In this document: in pieces, positions 14,546 through 23,632 of the stretch
Numbering within the stretch: the first letter of the stretch is position 1
Layout of the letters: every line of letters begins with the position of its first letter
Source of the DNA: Levilactobacillus enshiensis
Lineage (GTDB): Bacteria; Bacillota; Bacilli; Lactobacillales; Lactobacillaceae
Direction: 5' to 3'
DNA: 53,733 nucleotides
Assembly (NCBI RefSeq): GCF_007115095.1
Contig: NZ_SULH01000004.1
Location: 200,750-254,482 of the forward strand
Notes under the pieces: model-generated
The model's input: only the letters and a program-made list of their open reading frames with translations
What the model was told of the DNA's origin: nothing
The model's database searches: none
Position numbers and translations under genes: made by a program

Positions 14546-14955
14546 ACTGCAATCCTCCACTATGGGTTTAGGTTTTGAATGATCAGGTTTGATTGTAACA
14601 AGTCAATCTTAATGTGGGGTGGCCCGCCGCGCTGTGGCCGGCAGAAATACGATCTGTCGCGGTCGGGAAGGCCACCAGGTATGCATGACCAAAGGATAGC
14701 ACTAACCGCGCTTGGTCGCATTCTGAAATCAAGTATACCATTTTAGCAATTAACCTGGCGTGTGAGTTCAATGATGCGTTCACGGGTGGCTGCCTGGTTG
14801 GGGAAGTAAAGGAACTAAGGCGGGGGTTTTGGACGCCGCGGAGCTGGGGGACAAGCATAATTTAGCTGGACAGCCTGTGTGCTGGCCGGCTAATTGACGT
14901 CAAAGCCGGTGAAAAGGTGGCTAAAAGTTTGCGGTAAGCAATCAAGTATCCGATT

Positions 14956-15050
14956 ACATTTAAAACTTACCGCTATTATTTTAACATTTAAAACTATTCT
15001 TTTTAAAAATGTCAAAAAATAAAATAAAAATTTGCAAAATTTAAAATCTG
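14956..15050. promoter_or_regulatory. AT-rich direct repeats, probable CitI-binding region
   Basis: ACATTTAAAACT occurs twice (14956-14967 and 14984-14995, 28 bases apart), and a related AATTTAAAATCT follows near 15038. The divergent gap 14546-15134 is otherwise unremarkable except for this AT-rich block; known CitI sites in related bacteria are AT-rich too. Binding is inferred. Confidence 0.45.
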
Positions 15051-15060
15051 CGAGTAAGAT
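15032..15060 (+). promoter_or_regulatory. promoter of the citrate operon
   Basis: TTGCAA (15032-15037), 17 bases, TAAGAT (15055-15060). Transcription would begin about 65 bases before the malic enzyme start codon. Confidence 0.6.
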
Positions 15061-15134
15061 GGGACTTGTTAAAAGTTACACGAGCTATTTAGAAGGTCGA
15101 ATTTAGAGATTAGCAACAGAAAGGAATGAACCTA

Positions 15135-16277
15135 ATGGACAAGGATGAAATTGTTGAGCTCCATGAGGAAAATACCGGGGTGCTTGAGATTGGTGCTGAG
15201 ATGGACGTTAAGAACAAGACCGATCTCGGGAAGGCGTACACGCCAGGGGTGGCCCAGATTTCTAAGGCTATCGAACATGATCCCGAATTAAAAGACAAGT
15301 TGACCATGAGCGGCAAGTTGGTCGCCGTCGTCACCGATGGGTCAGCCGTCTTAGGCTTAGGGAACATTGGCCCCGCTGGTGGTTTACCAGTCGTTGAAGG
15401 CAAAGCGCTTCTATATAAAGACTTAGCTGGTGTCAATGCCTTACCACTGGCCGTGAACCAGGTGCCCGTTGACGATTTCGTCGAGTCTATCAAGAACATT
15501 TCCCTCTCATTTGCGGGAATTCACTTGGAGGACATCGCTGCACCACGTTGTTTTGAAATTGAAGAGAAGTTAGCCGCACAATTAGACATTCCAGTCTACC
15601 ATGATGACCAAGAGGGAACAGCCATCGTCGTTCTCGCTGGCTTGATCAACGCCGCCAAGGTCGTCAACAAGCCATTGCAGGACTTGAAGATCGTGATGAA
15701 CGGGGTCGGAGCGTCTGGCGTGGCGACCGCGAAGTTACTCAATGGGGTTGGTATCAAGCACATCACCTTGGTTGATATTGACGGGGTCGTTAAGCCAGAT
15801 TCAACTAGCTACAATGCTTACCAAACTGGTTTGGCTAAGGAAATTGGCCTAAACGTGACTGGCGAGACCTTGGACGATGTGATCGATGATCAAGATGTCT
15901 TCATTGGCTTGTCTGATGCTGACGTGCTCTCCGCCGACCAAGTGAAGCGGATGGCCACTGACCCAATCATCTTTGCTTTGGCTAACCCCAAGCCGGAAAT
16001 CAATCCGCAACTTGCAGCTGATGCCGGTGCCACGGTGATTGCCACGGGTTCTAGTCAATATGCCAACCAAGTCAACAACATCCTGGTCTTCCCTGGGTTA
16101 TTCAAGGGACTGCTCAGAAGTGGGTTGAAGCGCGTGGACCTCGATATCGAAGCCACTGCTGCTAAGGCGCTTGCCAGTCTTGTTGCCGAACCAACGGCTG
16201 ACCGAATCGTACCAGGCGTCTTCGATGAAGGTGTTGTTGCAACCGTTACGAAAGCCATTATGGATGCCGCAAAATAA
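15135..16277 (+). CDS. citM: malic enzyme-type oxaloacetate decarboxylase (CitM/MaeE family)
   Basis: A 380-residue NAD(P)-dependent malic enzyme-family protein. The N-terminal catalytic part shows KAYTPGVAQIS and the later HLEDIAAPRCFEIE with metal-binding acids, plus YHDDQEGTA; the nucleotide-binding fold begins with NGVGASGVA at about residue 188. In lactococcal citrate clusters the homologue CitM decarboxylates oxaloacetate made by citrate lyase to pyruvate, while other members decarboxylate malate; the position first in the citrate operon favours the former. The second ATG, at 15135, sits nine bases after AGAAAGGA and is preferred over 15126. A transporter gene follows after 27 bases. 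Confidence 0.88.
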   Translation: MDKDEIVELHEENTGVLEIGAEMDVKNKTDLGKAYTPGVAQISKAIEHDPELKDKLTMSGKLVAVVTDGSAVLGLGNIGPAGGLPVVEGKALLYKDLAGVNALPLAVNQVPVDDFVESIKNISLSFAGIHLEDIAAPRCFEIEEKLAAQLDIPVYHDDQEGTAIVVLAGLINAAKVVNKPLQDLKIVMNGVGASGVATAKLLNGVGIKHITLVDIDGVVKPDSTSYNAYQTGLAKEIGLNVTGETLDDVIDDQDVFIGLSDADVLSADQVKRMATDPIIFALANPKPEINPQLAADAGATVIATGSSQYANQVNNILVFPGLFKGLLRSGLKRVDLDIEATAAKALASLVAEPTADRIVPGVFDEGVVATVTKAIMDAAK

Positions 16278-16304
16278 TTTGTTGATAAAGGGAGTTTTAG
16301 CCTT

Positions 16305-17285
16305 ATGAGTGTTTTCTTGACGTCAATTCAAAGTGTCCTGGCAATCGTCCTCATGATTGCTGTGGGTTATTACGGCCAACAAATGGGTTGGTTCGATGAA
16401 AAGTTCTCCGGTTCACTGTCAAAATTAATTATGAAAATTGCATTGCCAGCTTCAATCTTCATGGCAATGATGAAGTTCTTCAATCCAACGAAGTTAGCCA
16501 CTTTGTCCACTGGAGTCATCTATACGATCATTTCCATCCTGGTGGGTTACCTAGTTGCCTGGGCCTTTGTCCGGGTCGTTAAGGTGCCCCGCGGTCGTCG
16601 TGGATTGATGATGACGGCGATTAACGGGGCCAACACCGTGTTCATTGGAATGCCCTTGAACGTGGCCCTGTTTGGTCAAGTGTCTGTTCCTTACCTGCTG
16701 ACGTATTACATCGTCAACACGGTTATCATTTGGACGCTGGGTGTTTGGGTAATCGCTGGGGATGACCCGACCGTTGACCGTGACGGCGGCAACAAGGCCA
16801 GCTTTGACTGGCATCACTTGATTCCAACGCCACTTTGGGGCTTCATCATCTCCCTGCCATTCATTTACATTCCAGGCTGGGAAAATGGGTTGATGAAGTT
16901 GACCTTCGCCACCACGGCCTTATCGGACATTGGTGCGCTGGTAACGCCGCTATCATTGATTTATATTGGGATTATGTTGAAGCGCTTTGGGATTCTCAAC
17001 ATGCGCTTCGATGGTAACGTCATCTGCACGCTACTTGGTCGTTTCGTGGTTTCACCAATCATCATGGCCATCATCATCTTCGCTGGCCTACACGTTGGCG
17101 TCCACATGGGCAGTGTGTTCCAGCAAACGTTGATTATTCAAGCCGCAACGCCTTCCTTGGCTGTATTGCCAATCTTGGCCAACACATACCATGGTGACGT
17201 GAAGTTCGCAACGAACATCGTGGTTTCCACGTCCGTGCTCTTCATCGTCGTTGTGCCAATCATCATGGTGTTACAGAACCTTTAG
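16305..17285 (+). CDS. AEC-family transporter, likely citrate/malate permease
   Basis: A 326-residue membrane protein of the auxin efflux carrier (AEC) family with about ten helices in two halves. Features include the N-terminal LTSIQSVLAIVLMIAVGYYG, GANTVFIGMPLNVALFG near residue 106 and the C-terminal AATPSLAVLPILA segment. Bacterial AEC members such as MleP/MdcF carry dicarboxylates. Here it occupies the place held in many lactic acid bacteria by CitP-type (2HCT) citrate transporters, so citrate or malate import is inferred from context rather than shown. GGGAG lies before the ATG, and the gene is co-directional with citM. A repeat element separates it from citC. Confidence 0.82.
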   Translation: MSVFLTSIQSVLAIVLMIAVGYYGQQMGWFDEKFSGSLSKLIMKIALPASIFMAMMKFFNPTKLATLSTGVIYTIISILVGYLVAWAFVRVVKVPRGRRGLMMTAINGANTVFIGMPLNVALFGQVSVPYLLTYYIVNTVIIWTLGVWVIAGDDPTVDRDGGNKASFDWHHLIPTPLWGFIISLPFIYIPGWENGLMKLTFATTALSDIGALVTPLSLIYIGIMLKRFGILNMRFDGNVICTLLGRFVVSPIIMAIIIFAGLHVGVHMGSVFQQTLIIQAATPSLAVLPILANTYHGDVKFATNIVVSTSVLFIVVVPIIMVLQNL

Positions 17286-17299
17286 TTAATAGTGGCTTA

Positions 17300-17806
17300 G
17301 CTACCGCCTATGCCTGCCTCATCAACAACAGTGGCGCTAAACTAGGCAACATAGTGGTTGCGTCGCCTTACCGGTCGGCAGATATGGGCTGGAACGGTGC
17401 GAACACAACTTGAAGCCTCGAAAAAGCCGAGTCTCCAAGCTTGGTTTTCTACTAAGCCAGTAAGAAAATTCACTTACTGACTAAGTAGAACGACGCGCCT
17501 GAGCCCATATCTGCCGACCTCTCGGCTTACGTTGTGTGCTCAGACAACATTGAGACTATTGTTATTGACTGGACCAAAAACCGTTAAATAACTGTTTTTT
17601 TGATAAAGCACAATCAGCGCCGGAGGAGGCCAGGGATGGAGCCGGCCGTGAAGGGGTTGTTAGCTGGTGTTTTTAGCCAGCTTACAACCCGGGCGACTTT
17701 GGAGACACGTGGTTTTCGTGGCTTCAAAGCGAGCGAGAAGACTGGGGTTCTTCCAGTCTGAAGCGGCCCCACAGCAGGCGGAATCCCTGGCAGCCGGAGT
17801 GCGCCC
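17300..17806 (+). repeat. composite dispersed repeat, copy 1
   Basis: It fills the gap 17286-17878. Module A: outer arms GGTCGGCAGATATGGGCT (17373-17390) and its exact complement (17502-17519), enclosing a hairpin CTTGAAGCCTCG/CGAGTCTCCAAG (17409-17439) and a hairpin TCTACT...AGTAGA. Module B: closing stem GCCAGGGAT (17629-17637) / ATCCCTGGC (17783-17791), enclosing GGGTTGT..AGCTGG/CCAGCT..ACAACCC (17654-17690), CTTTGGAG..CACG/CGTG..CTTCAAAG, and AGACTGG/CCAGTCT. No coding frame is conserved among copies. The outer boundaries are approximate. It is oriented with the citrate operon. Confidence 0.85.
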
Positions 17807-17854
17807 AGTTTAGCAAGTTTAAAGTTTAGCAAGTTTAAAGTTTAGCAAGTTTAA
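17807..17854 (+). repeat. 16-bp unit in three perfect tandem copies
   Basis: AGTTTAGCAAGTTTAA is repeated three times without a mismatch, directly after repeat copy 1 and 25 bases before the citC start. The other copies have a single related CAATTTAGCCTAATTTAA at this place, so the triplication is local. Confidence 0.95.
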
Positions 17855-17878
17855 AAAAGAAAAAGGGAAGAGGGGTGA

Positions 17879-18955
17879 TTGCCCATCGAACAGGCAGTCC
17901 AAACGTTGAACTTGAACGACCCAGCCGTCTTCAAGGAATGGCAGGAATTTCTGGAGTCGTTAGGCATTACGAATTTTCAAGCCAACGAGCTCCAGCAGAT
18001 CGACACCACCTTAGGGATTTATAACGAACGCGGCAATTTGATTGCGACCGGGTCCGTGGCGGGAAACGTCCTGAAGTATGTCGGCGTGTGCAACAAATTT
18101 TCCACGCAGGGCAGTCATTTCAATTCCATCGTGTCAGCGCTGATGAACCTGCTGGCACAACGGGGTGTCTTTCACCTCTTCGTCTTCACCAAGGTCAAGT
18201 ATGCGACTAGCTTTCAGCACGTGGGGTTCCACGAACTAGCGCGTACCGACTTGGGCGTTATCTTGGAAACGGGGGACACGGATGTCAGTGATTACGTTCA
18301 CCGCGTCGCGCAGGTTGCCGCCGACCGGCAGTTGCCACCGACTGGCAAAGTGGGCGCCATCGTGATGAACGCCAATCCGTTTACTCAGGGTCACCGTTAC
18401 CTGGTCGAACAGGCCGCTCGTGAAAATGACCTGGTCTACGTCTTCGTGGTCAACGACGATGTGTCGCTGTTCACCACGGCTGAACGGTTAGCCCTGGTCA
18501 AGGCGGGAACGCAGGATCTGGCGAACGTGGTCGTGGTTAGTGGTGACCAATACATGGTCAGCTACGTGACATTCCCGGCCTACTTCTTGCCCACGCAAGA
18601 CGATGCGATTCGTTACCAGACCACGCTGGACGCCCGGCTGTTCCGTGACCAGATAGCGGCAGCGTTACACATCACCACGCGTTATCTGGGCAGTGAACCG
18701 TTCTCCCGTACCACAGGGATCTACAACCAGGTCCTACAAACGGAGCTTCCACCGGCCGTAAGCGTTAAGGTCATCGACCGGCAGACCAGTGGCGACACTG
18801 TCATTACGGCTACTCAGGTTCGGCGCGCAATCGCGGCTGATCAGTTGGCTACGGTTCGTGACTGGGTCCCCGCGACCACCTATCAATTTATGCAGCAAAA
18901 CTTAAAGATGTTACAAGCTAGAATTCAGGAAGGAATGAACATTAATGGAAATTAA
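17879..18955 (+). CDS. citC: [citrate (pro-3S)-lyase] ligase CitC
   Basis: A 358-residue citrate lyase ligase, which acetylates the prosthetic group thiol of CitD with acetate and ATP and so activates citrate lyase. The N-terminal part (about residues 1-130) is a GNAT-like domain with QQIDTTLGIYNERGNLIATG; the C-terminal part is a cytidylyltransferase-like fold beginning GAIVMNANPFTQGHRYLVEQ near residue 159, whose TQGH corresponds to the HxGH nucleotide motif. The start is TTG at 17879, with GGGAAGAGGGG before it; no ATG fits. Its end overlaps citD by 11 bases. Confidence 0.93.
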   Translation: MPIEQAVQTLNLNDPAVFKEWQEFLESLGITNFQANELQQIDTTLGIYNERGNLIATGSVAGNVLKYVGVCNKFSTQGSHFNSIVSALMNLLAQRGVFHLFVFTKVKYATSFQHVGFHELARTDLGVILETGDTDVSDYVHRVAQVAADRQLPPTGKVGAIVMNANPFTQGHRYLVEQAARENDLVYVFVVNDDVSLFTTAERLALVKAGTQDLANVVVVSGDQYMVSYVTFPAYFLPTQDDAIRYQTTLDARLFRDQIAAALHITTRYLGSEPFSRTTGIYNQVLQTELPPAVSVKVIDRQTSGDTVITATQVRRAIAADQLATVRDWVPATTYQFMQQNLKMLQARIQEGMNINGN

Positions 18956-19238
18956 AAAGACTGCGATTGCCGGAACATTGGAATCTTCCGACATTCAGTT
19001 AATGATTTCTCAAGCCGACAGTGGCATTACGATCGACTTGCAATCAGATGTAAAAAAAGTTTTTGGTGATCAAATCGAGGCTGTCATCACGACCACGTTA
19101 AAGGCCATGGGTGTCACAGCCGCTAAGGTCAAGGCTGTCGACAAAGGTGCTTTGGACTGTGTCATCAAGGCACGGACAATCGCTGCCGTTCAACGTGCAG
19201 CTGAAACGACCGATACACCAGCATGGGAGGTGCTCTAA
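18945..19238 (+). CDS. citD: citrate lyase acyl carrier protein (gamma subunit) CitD
   Basis: A 97-residue acyl carrier protein of the citrate lyase complex. The conserved AGTLESSD places the serine that carries the phosphoribosyl-dephospho-CoA group at Ser14, as in the Klebsiella protein; the family end-motif DKGALDCVIKAR is present at residues 66-77. The acetyl- and citryl-thioester chemistry of the complex runs on this group. CAGGAAGGAATG precedes the ATG. It overlaps citC by 11 bases and citE by one base (TAATG), indicating translational coupling and equal subunit supply. Confidence 0.95.
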   Translation: MEIKKTAIAGTLESSDIQLMISQADSGITIDLQSDVKKVFGDQIEAVITTTLKAMGVTAAKVKAVDKGALDCVIKARTIAAVQRAAETTDTPAWEVL

Positions 19239-20152
19239 TGGCTGAGAATGAAGAACGTTTACGCCGGACAATGATGTTCGTTCCTGGGAACAACCCCGCA
19301 ATGGTCAAGGATGCCGGGATTTACGGTGCCGACTCCATCATGTTTGACTTGGAAGATTCCGTCTCCTTACCTGAAAAGGATGCTGCGCGCTTATTGGTCT
19401 ATGAAGCCTTACAGACGCAAGACTACGGCGATGCTGAAATGGTCGTCCGGGTCAACGGGCAAGACACGCCATTTTACGACAATGACGTGAAGGCCATGGT
19501 CAAGGCCGGTATCGATGTGATTCGGTTGCCAAAGGCAGAATCCACTGAAATGGTCCAAAAGCTGGATGCCGACATCGCCGCTGCTGAAAAGCAGTTTGGT
19601 CGTGAAGCCGGTTCGACTCACCTGATGGCTGCCATCGAAAGTGCTAAGGGTGTCTTACAGGCGGCGAACATTGCCGCTGCTTCCGACCGGATGATTGGGA
19701 TTGCCTTGTCCGCCGAAGATTACACAACGGATATGAAGACCCACCGTTACCCAGATGGCCGTGAACTTGAATTTGCGCGGAACATGGTTCTCCATGCCGC
19801 ACGGGCTGCTGGTGTGGCCGCCTTCGATACGGTCTTCACCAACATGGATGATACGGAAGGCTTCTACCGCGAAACGGAATACATTCACCAACTTGGATTC
19901 GATGGGAAGTCCCTGGTCAACCCACGGCAGATTCCAATGGTCAACAAAGTCTACGAACCAACCGAAGCAGAAATCAAGAATGCACGTAACGTGATCAATG
20001 CCATTCAAGAAGCCAAATTAAAGGGCTCCGGTGTGATCTCCATGAACGGCCAAATGGTCGACCGGCCAGTCGTGCTCCGGGCACAACGGGTCATGAAGTT
20101 AGCGAAAGCATCTAACTTAGTTGATGAGGAGGGTAATTATCTTGAAAAGTAA
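19238..20152 (+). CDS. citE: citrate lyase beta subunit (citryl-ACP lyase) CitE
   Basis: A 304-residue TIM-barrel protein of the CitE/CCL family that splits citryl-ACP into acetyl-ACP and oxaloacetate. Seen are [18 protein letters not shown] at the N-terminus, the barrel motif [31 protein letters not shown], a [10 protein letters not shown] segment with the metal-binding Glu, and [11 protein letters not shown] with the second acidic metal ligand. GGGAGG lies inside citD before the ATG at 19238. It shares one base with citD and eleven with citF, so translation is coupled along the operon. Confidence 0.95.
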   Translation: MAENEERLRRTMMFVPGNNPAMVKDAGIYGADSIMFDLEDSVSLPEKDAARLLVYEALQTQDYGDAEMVVRVNGQDTPFYDNDVKAMVKAGIDVIRLPKAESTEMVQKLDADIAAAEKQFGREAGSTHLMAAIESAKGVLQAANIAAASDRMIGIALSAEDYTTDMKTHRYPDGRELEFARNMVLHAARAAGVAAFDTVFTNMDDTEGFYRETEYIHQLGFDGKSLVNPRQIPMVNKVYEPTEAEIKNARNVINAIQEAKLKGSGVISMNGQMVDRPVVLRAQRVMKLAKASNLVDEEGNYLEK

Positions 20153-21680
20153 AGTAAATCGCGAGTTACCAGATGAATTAATGAACCAACTCAATTACAA
20201 GCCATTTGAAACGACCGAAATCGGCCATCCTGAAATCCAACGGGTAGCGCCTAAGGTCCACGTTTCAACTGGGGACGACAAGGTTGTCGACTCCATCAAG
20301 CAAGTCGTTGTGGACACCGTTAAAGACGGCATGACGATTTCCTTTCATCACCACTTCCGTAACGGGGACTTCGTCTTCAACCAAGTGATGCGGGTCATCA
20401 TTGACGCCGGTATCAAGAACTTAACGTTGGCGCCATCCTCATTGACGGGTGTTATGAACGATATGGTCATCGAAGCCATCAAGGCCGGGACCATTACCAA
20501 TATCACCAGTTCTGGGATGCGTGGTTCCCTCGGGGACTTCGTTTCTCACGGTGGTTTGAAGAACCCAGTTATCTTCCGGTCACACGGGAACCGGGCGCGG
20601 GCCATCGAACACGGTGACATCAAGATCGACGTGGCCTTCTTAGGAGTGCCAAGTGCCGACCGGTTAGGAAACGCTAACGGGATGGAAGGAAACGCGGTCT
20701 TTGGTTCATTGGGTTACGCCCTGATGGATGCCCAATATGCTGACCAAGTGGTCTTACTGACCGACAACATCGTCGACTACCCGAACACGCCAGCTTCCAT
20801 CAAGCAAACGCAAGTTGACTATGTGGTTAAAGTTGATAAAGTAGGGGACCCGGACAAGATTGGTTCCGGTGCCACTCGTTTCACCAAGGACCCTAAGGAA
20901 TTGAAGATTGCGTCCATGGTCAACGATGTCATCACCCACTCCCCATACTTTAAGGACGGCTTCTCATTCCAGACCGGTTCCGGTGGTGCAGCTTTGGCCG
21001 TTACCCGTTACCTGCGTCAATCCATGATCGACAACCAAATCAAGGCCTCATTTGCCTTAGGTGGGATTACCAAGCCAACGACCGACCTGTTAAATGAAGG
21101 CCTGGTCAAGAAGGTCATGGACGTGCAAGACTTCGACAAGGGCGCTGCAGATTCTATGCACACCAACGGTAACCAACAAGAAATCGATGCATCTTGGTAT
21201 GCCGATCCCGACAACAAGGGGGCCATGGTCGACCAGTTGGACGTTGTCATCTTGAGTGCCCTAGAAATCGACACGAAGTTTAACGTTAACGTCATGACCG
21301 GTTCCGATGGTGTCATTCGTGGGGCCATTGGGGGTCACCAAGATGCCGCTACTGGGAAACTGACGATTATTTCCGCCCCATTAGTTCGGGGCCGAATCGC
21401 AACCGTTGTGCCAGATGTGACGACCGTTGTAACGCCTGGGGACTCCGTTGATGTCCTGGTCACTGAATTTGGGATTGCCATCAACCCCAAGCGCACCGAC
21501 CTGATCGCTGTCTTGAGTAACATTCCTGGGCTGCCAGTCTACAAGATCGAAGACCTCCAGAAGATGGCTGAAAAGCGCGTTGGTACGCCAAAGCCATTGG
21601 AATTTACTGACCGGACTGTTGCCCTGATCGAATACCGCGATGGGACTGTGATCGACACGGTTAAGGAAGTTAAAGACTAG
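20142..21680 (+). CDS. citF: citrate lyase alpha subunit (acetyl-ACP:citrate ACP-transferase) CitF
   Basis: A 512-residue citrate lyase alpha subunit, which exchanges acetyl for citryl on CitD. The sequence follows the family from [12 protein letters not shown] through [48 protein letters not shown] and [12 protein letters not shown]. The start is TTG at 20142, nine bases after GAGGAGG within the end of citE; upstream ATG codons at 20121 have no ribosome site and would prolong the overlap. After it the operon is interrupted by a repeat element in reverse orientation, before citX. Confidence 0.94.
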   Translation: MKSKVNRELPDELMNQLNYKPFETTEIGHPEIQRVAPKVHVSTGDDKVVDSIKQVVVDTVKDGMTISFHHHFRNGDFVFNQVMRVIIDAGIKNLTLAPSSLTGVMNDMVIEAIKAGTITNITSSGMRGSLGDFVSHGGLKNPVIFRSHGNRARAIEHGDIKIDVAFLGVPSADRLGNANGMEGNAVFGSLGYALMDAQYADQVVLLTDNIVDYPNTPASIKQTQVDYVVKVDKVGDPDKIGSGATRFTKDPKELKIASMVNDVITHSPYFKDGFSFQTGSGGAALAVTRYLRQSMIDNQIKASFALGGITKPTTDLLNEGLVKKVMDVQDFDKGAADSMHTNGNQQEIDASWYADPDNKGAMVDQLDVVILSALEIDTKFNVNVMTGSDGVIRGAIGGHQDAATGKLTIISAPLVRGRIATVVPDVTTVVTPGDSVDVLVTEFGIAINPKRTDLIAVLSNIPGLPVYKIEDLQKMAEKRVGTPKPLEFTDRTVALIEYRDGTVIDTVKEVKD

Positions 21681-21694
21681 CCTTGAATTGACAC

Positions 21695-21993
21695 ACTGCG
21701 GCGGGAATGCTTCAAAGTCACGGAAATCACGTGTCTTCAAGGTCGTTCCATCCCCTGGTCGCCTCTGGTTTAGATTGATTTCCAATGCTACAGGCGGTAA
21801 ATTCCCCACAATTGGGGGATGACCAGTGTAACTTAGTGTTGCCATGCATTGACTGTGTAAGCCGAGAGGTCGGCAGATATGGGCTCAGGCGCGTCGTTCT
21901 ACTTAGTTGGCTAGTAGAAAACCAATCTTTAAGACTCGTGTTCTTCGAGGCTTAAAGTTGTGTTCGCGCCGTTCCAGCCCATATCTGCCGGCC
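21695..21993 (-). repeat. composite dispersed repeat, copy 2 (reverse orientation, truncated module B)
   Basis: Reading the minus strand, module A spans 21993-21868: arms GGCCGGCAGATATGGGCT and AGCCCATATCTGCCGACC, hairpin CTTTAAGCCTCG/CGAGTCTTAAAG (21957-21927), and a shortened second hairpin around CTACT/AGTAG. A decayed module B follows at about 21775-21695, recognisable by GACCAGGGGATGG, GAAGACACGTG and CGTGACTTTGAAG, with its first hairpin lost. It lies between citF and citX (gap 21681-22099). Boundaries are approximate. Confidence 0.8.
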
Positions 21994-22099
21994 GGTAAGG
22001 CGAATACATTAACCATATAAATGCGAATAGCCATTGCGGCTGGCGACTTGGCTGGCTACAATGGCTATTGTTGTAAAGAATGACGAGGAGGAGTTTGTG

Positions 22100-22669
22100 A
22101 TGACGACATCTATTTTTGAAACGGGAACGCCGTTGGACATTGCGGGGGTGCTGGCAAACAAGGATCGGCGGGCTGCTTTTCAACGAGAAGCACTACGGGC
22201 CGATCCGAACCAGACGCTGTTGGCCATCAAGCTGAATATTCCCGGTCCCATTAAGAATAATGCGGCCATCACCCAACTTTTCCAACGCGGTGTCCAGGAG
22301 TTGCGGACGGCTTTGACGGCTAATGGGATCTCTGTCGAACAGCTAGCCAGTTGGGGAACGGTTGCCGGCAATGAATTGTTTTTACGGACAACGACTGCCG
22401 CTGCGACCGTGAAGCAGCTGGCCGCAACGTTTGAAGATACGACCGACCTGGGACGGATCTTTGACGTTGATGTGCTGGACGGCACGGGGCATTCTTGGTC
22501 ACGCACCGAATTGGGAGCCGAATCCCGGCGCTGCTTTATTTGCAATCGACCGGCCAAGGAGTGCGCCCGGTCGCGTCGCCACAGCGTTGCTGAACTACAA
22601 GCTTATATTGATGATCGGTACCACCAGCTGTTTGACCCCGAGGAGGATATGACCCGTGACGACCACTAA
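22100..22669 (+). CDS. citX: apo-citrate lyase phosphoribosyl-dephospho-CoA transferase CitX
   Basis: A 189-residue CitX, which moves 2'-(5-triphosphoribosyl)-3'-dephospho-CoA onto the serine of CitD. The C-terminal signature with paired cysteines, RRCFICNRPAKECARSRRHS (about residues 147-166), is diagnostic; the N-terminal half has LAIKLNIPGPIKNNAAI. The ATG at 22100 follows GAGGAGGAG; earlier in-frame starts at 22034 lie in the repeat flank. It overlaps citG by 14 bases. It is separate here, not fused to CitG as in some other lactobacilli and Haemophilus. Confidence 0.93.
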   Translation: MTTSIFETGTPLDIAGVLANKDRRAAFQREALRADPNQTLLAIKLNIPGPIKNNAAITQLFQRGVQELRTALTANGISVEQLASWGTVAGNELFLRTTTAAATVKQLAATFEDTTDLGRIFDVDVLDGTGHSWSRTELGAESRRCFICNRPAKECARSRRHSVAELQAYIDDRYHQLFDPEEDMTRDDH

Positions 22670-23525
22670 ACCAACTGCAACGTTAGCAACGGATGCCTTA
22701 CGAGCACTGCTCTATGAGGTGTCAGTGACCCCGAAACCAGGACTAGTAGACCCTGCCTCACAGGGGCCGCATCCGGATATGACGGTGTTCACCTTCATCG
22801 ACAGCGCCTTGAGTCTTCAACCCTACTTCACGCAGTGTGTGGCAGCGGGGGAAGCCTTTACGGGGAGTGATCTGACGGCGTTATTTGGCCAGATTCGCCC
22901 ACTCGGGGTCGCTGCCGAACAGGCGATGCGCGCCGCGACGAATGCCGTGAATACGCATAAAGGTGCGATTTTCTCACTGGGCATTCTGGTCACGGCCAGT
23001 GCCTACGCCGCGCAAGCTGATTTGGACTTGCGGGCAACGGTCAAGGCAATGTTACAGGGACTGACCACGCATGACTTTGACGGATTAGCTGACAAGCCAG
23101 TTGACCAATTGACAGCGGGAGAAAAATTGTATCTGCGCGATGGGATTACCGGAATTCGCGGAGAAGCCGAGGCGGGGTATCCGACCGTCTTTGACATGGC
23201 GCTGCCAGCGTTACGTCAGAGCACGGGGACCCTCAATCAGCGCCTACTGGACACCCTGCTGACTATCGTGGCCAATTCCACGGATACGAACCTAGTTAAA
23301 CGGGCCGGCAATGCGGAGATCATTCCGTGGGCGCATCAACAGGCGCGGGACTACCTGGCGGCGGGCGGCAGTAAGACCACCGCTGGCTGGGCAAAATTGG
23401 TGGACCTAAATCAAGTGTTTGATCGCGACAATTTGAGCCTGGGTGGATCAGCTGACCTGTTGATTCTTACGGCATTTCTTGGCCTGCGCGAAGGCAGCAT
23501 TGAAAATGATAGCTTTAACCTGTAG
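22656..23525 (+). CDS. citG: triphosphoribosyl-dephospho-CoA synthase CitG
   Basis: A 289-residue CitG, which makes the citrate lyase prosthetic-group precursor from ATP and dephospho-CoA. Family marks are YEVSVTPKPGLVDPASQGPHPDM near residue 14 (in sequence: the TPKPGLVD core), NTHKGAIFSLGIL near residue 102, GITGIRGEAEAGYPTVF and the C-terminal NLSLGGSADLL. The GTG start at 22656 follows GAGGAGG within citX, with a 14-base overlap. It is the last gene of the citrate locus and ends at a terminator shared with the convergent esterase gene. Confidence 0.93.
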   Translation: MTTTKPTATLATDALRALLYEVSVTPKPGLVDPASQGPHPDMTVFTFIDSALSLQPYFTQCVAAGEAFTGSDLTALFGQIRPLGVAAEQAMRAATNAVNTHKGAIFSLGILVTASAYAAQADLDLRATVKAMLQGLTTHDFDGLADKPVDQLTAGEKLYLRDGITGIRGEAEAGYPTVFDMALPALRQSTGTLNQRLLDTLLTIVANSTDTNLVKRAGNAEIIPWAHQQARDYLAAGGSKTTAGWAKLVDLNQVFDRDNLSLGGSADLLILTAFLGLREGSIENDSFNL

Positions 23526-23577
23526 GCCGGACACGGACGGTCTGGTTTGCAAAAAATGAGCCTCATTATGATAAAAC

Positions 23578-23618
23578 AAAAGGCCTTACCAGTTTGAACT
23601 TGCTGGTGAGGCCTTTTT
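23578..23618. terminator. bidirectional intrinsic terminator after citG
   Basis: AAAAGGCCT-T-ACCAG pairs with CTGGT-G-AGGCCTTTTT, with A- and T-runs on either side. It closes the citrate operon and probably also the convergent hydrolase gene. Confidence 0.85.
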
Positions 23619-23632
23619 GGTAGGGTCAACCT

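Noticed and set aside
14583..14858. Minus-strand frame of 91 residues upstream of citI, and a faint likeness of 14630-14680 to repeat module A
   Set aside because: No ribosome site or recognisable protein, and the similarity to GGCCGGCAGATATGG is too short to call a repeat copy.
17286..22099. Repeat copies as insertion sequences or CRISPR-like arrays
   Set aside because: There is no transposase, no target duplication visible, and no regular repeat-spacer pattern; the internal symmetry is of hairpins, not of an array.
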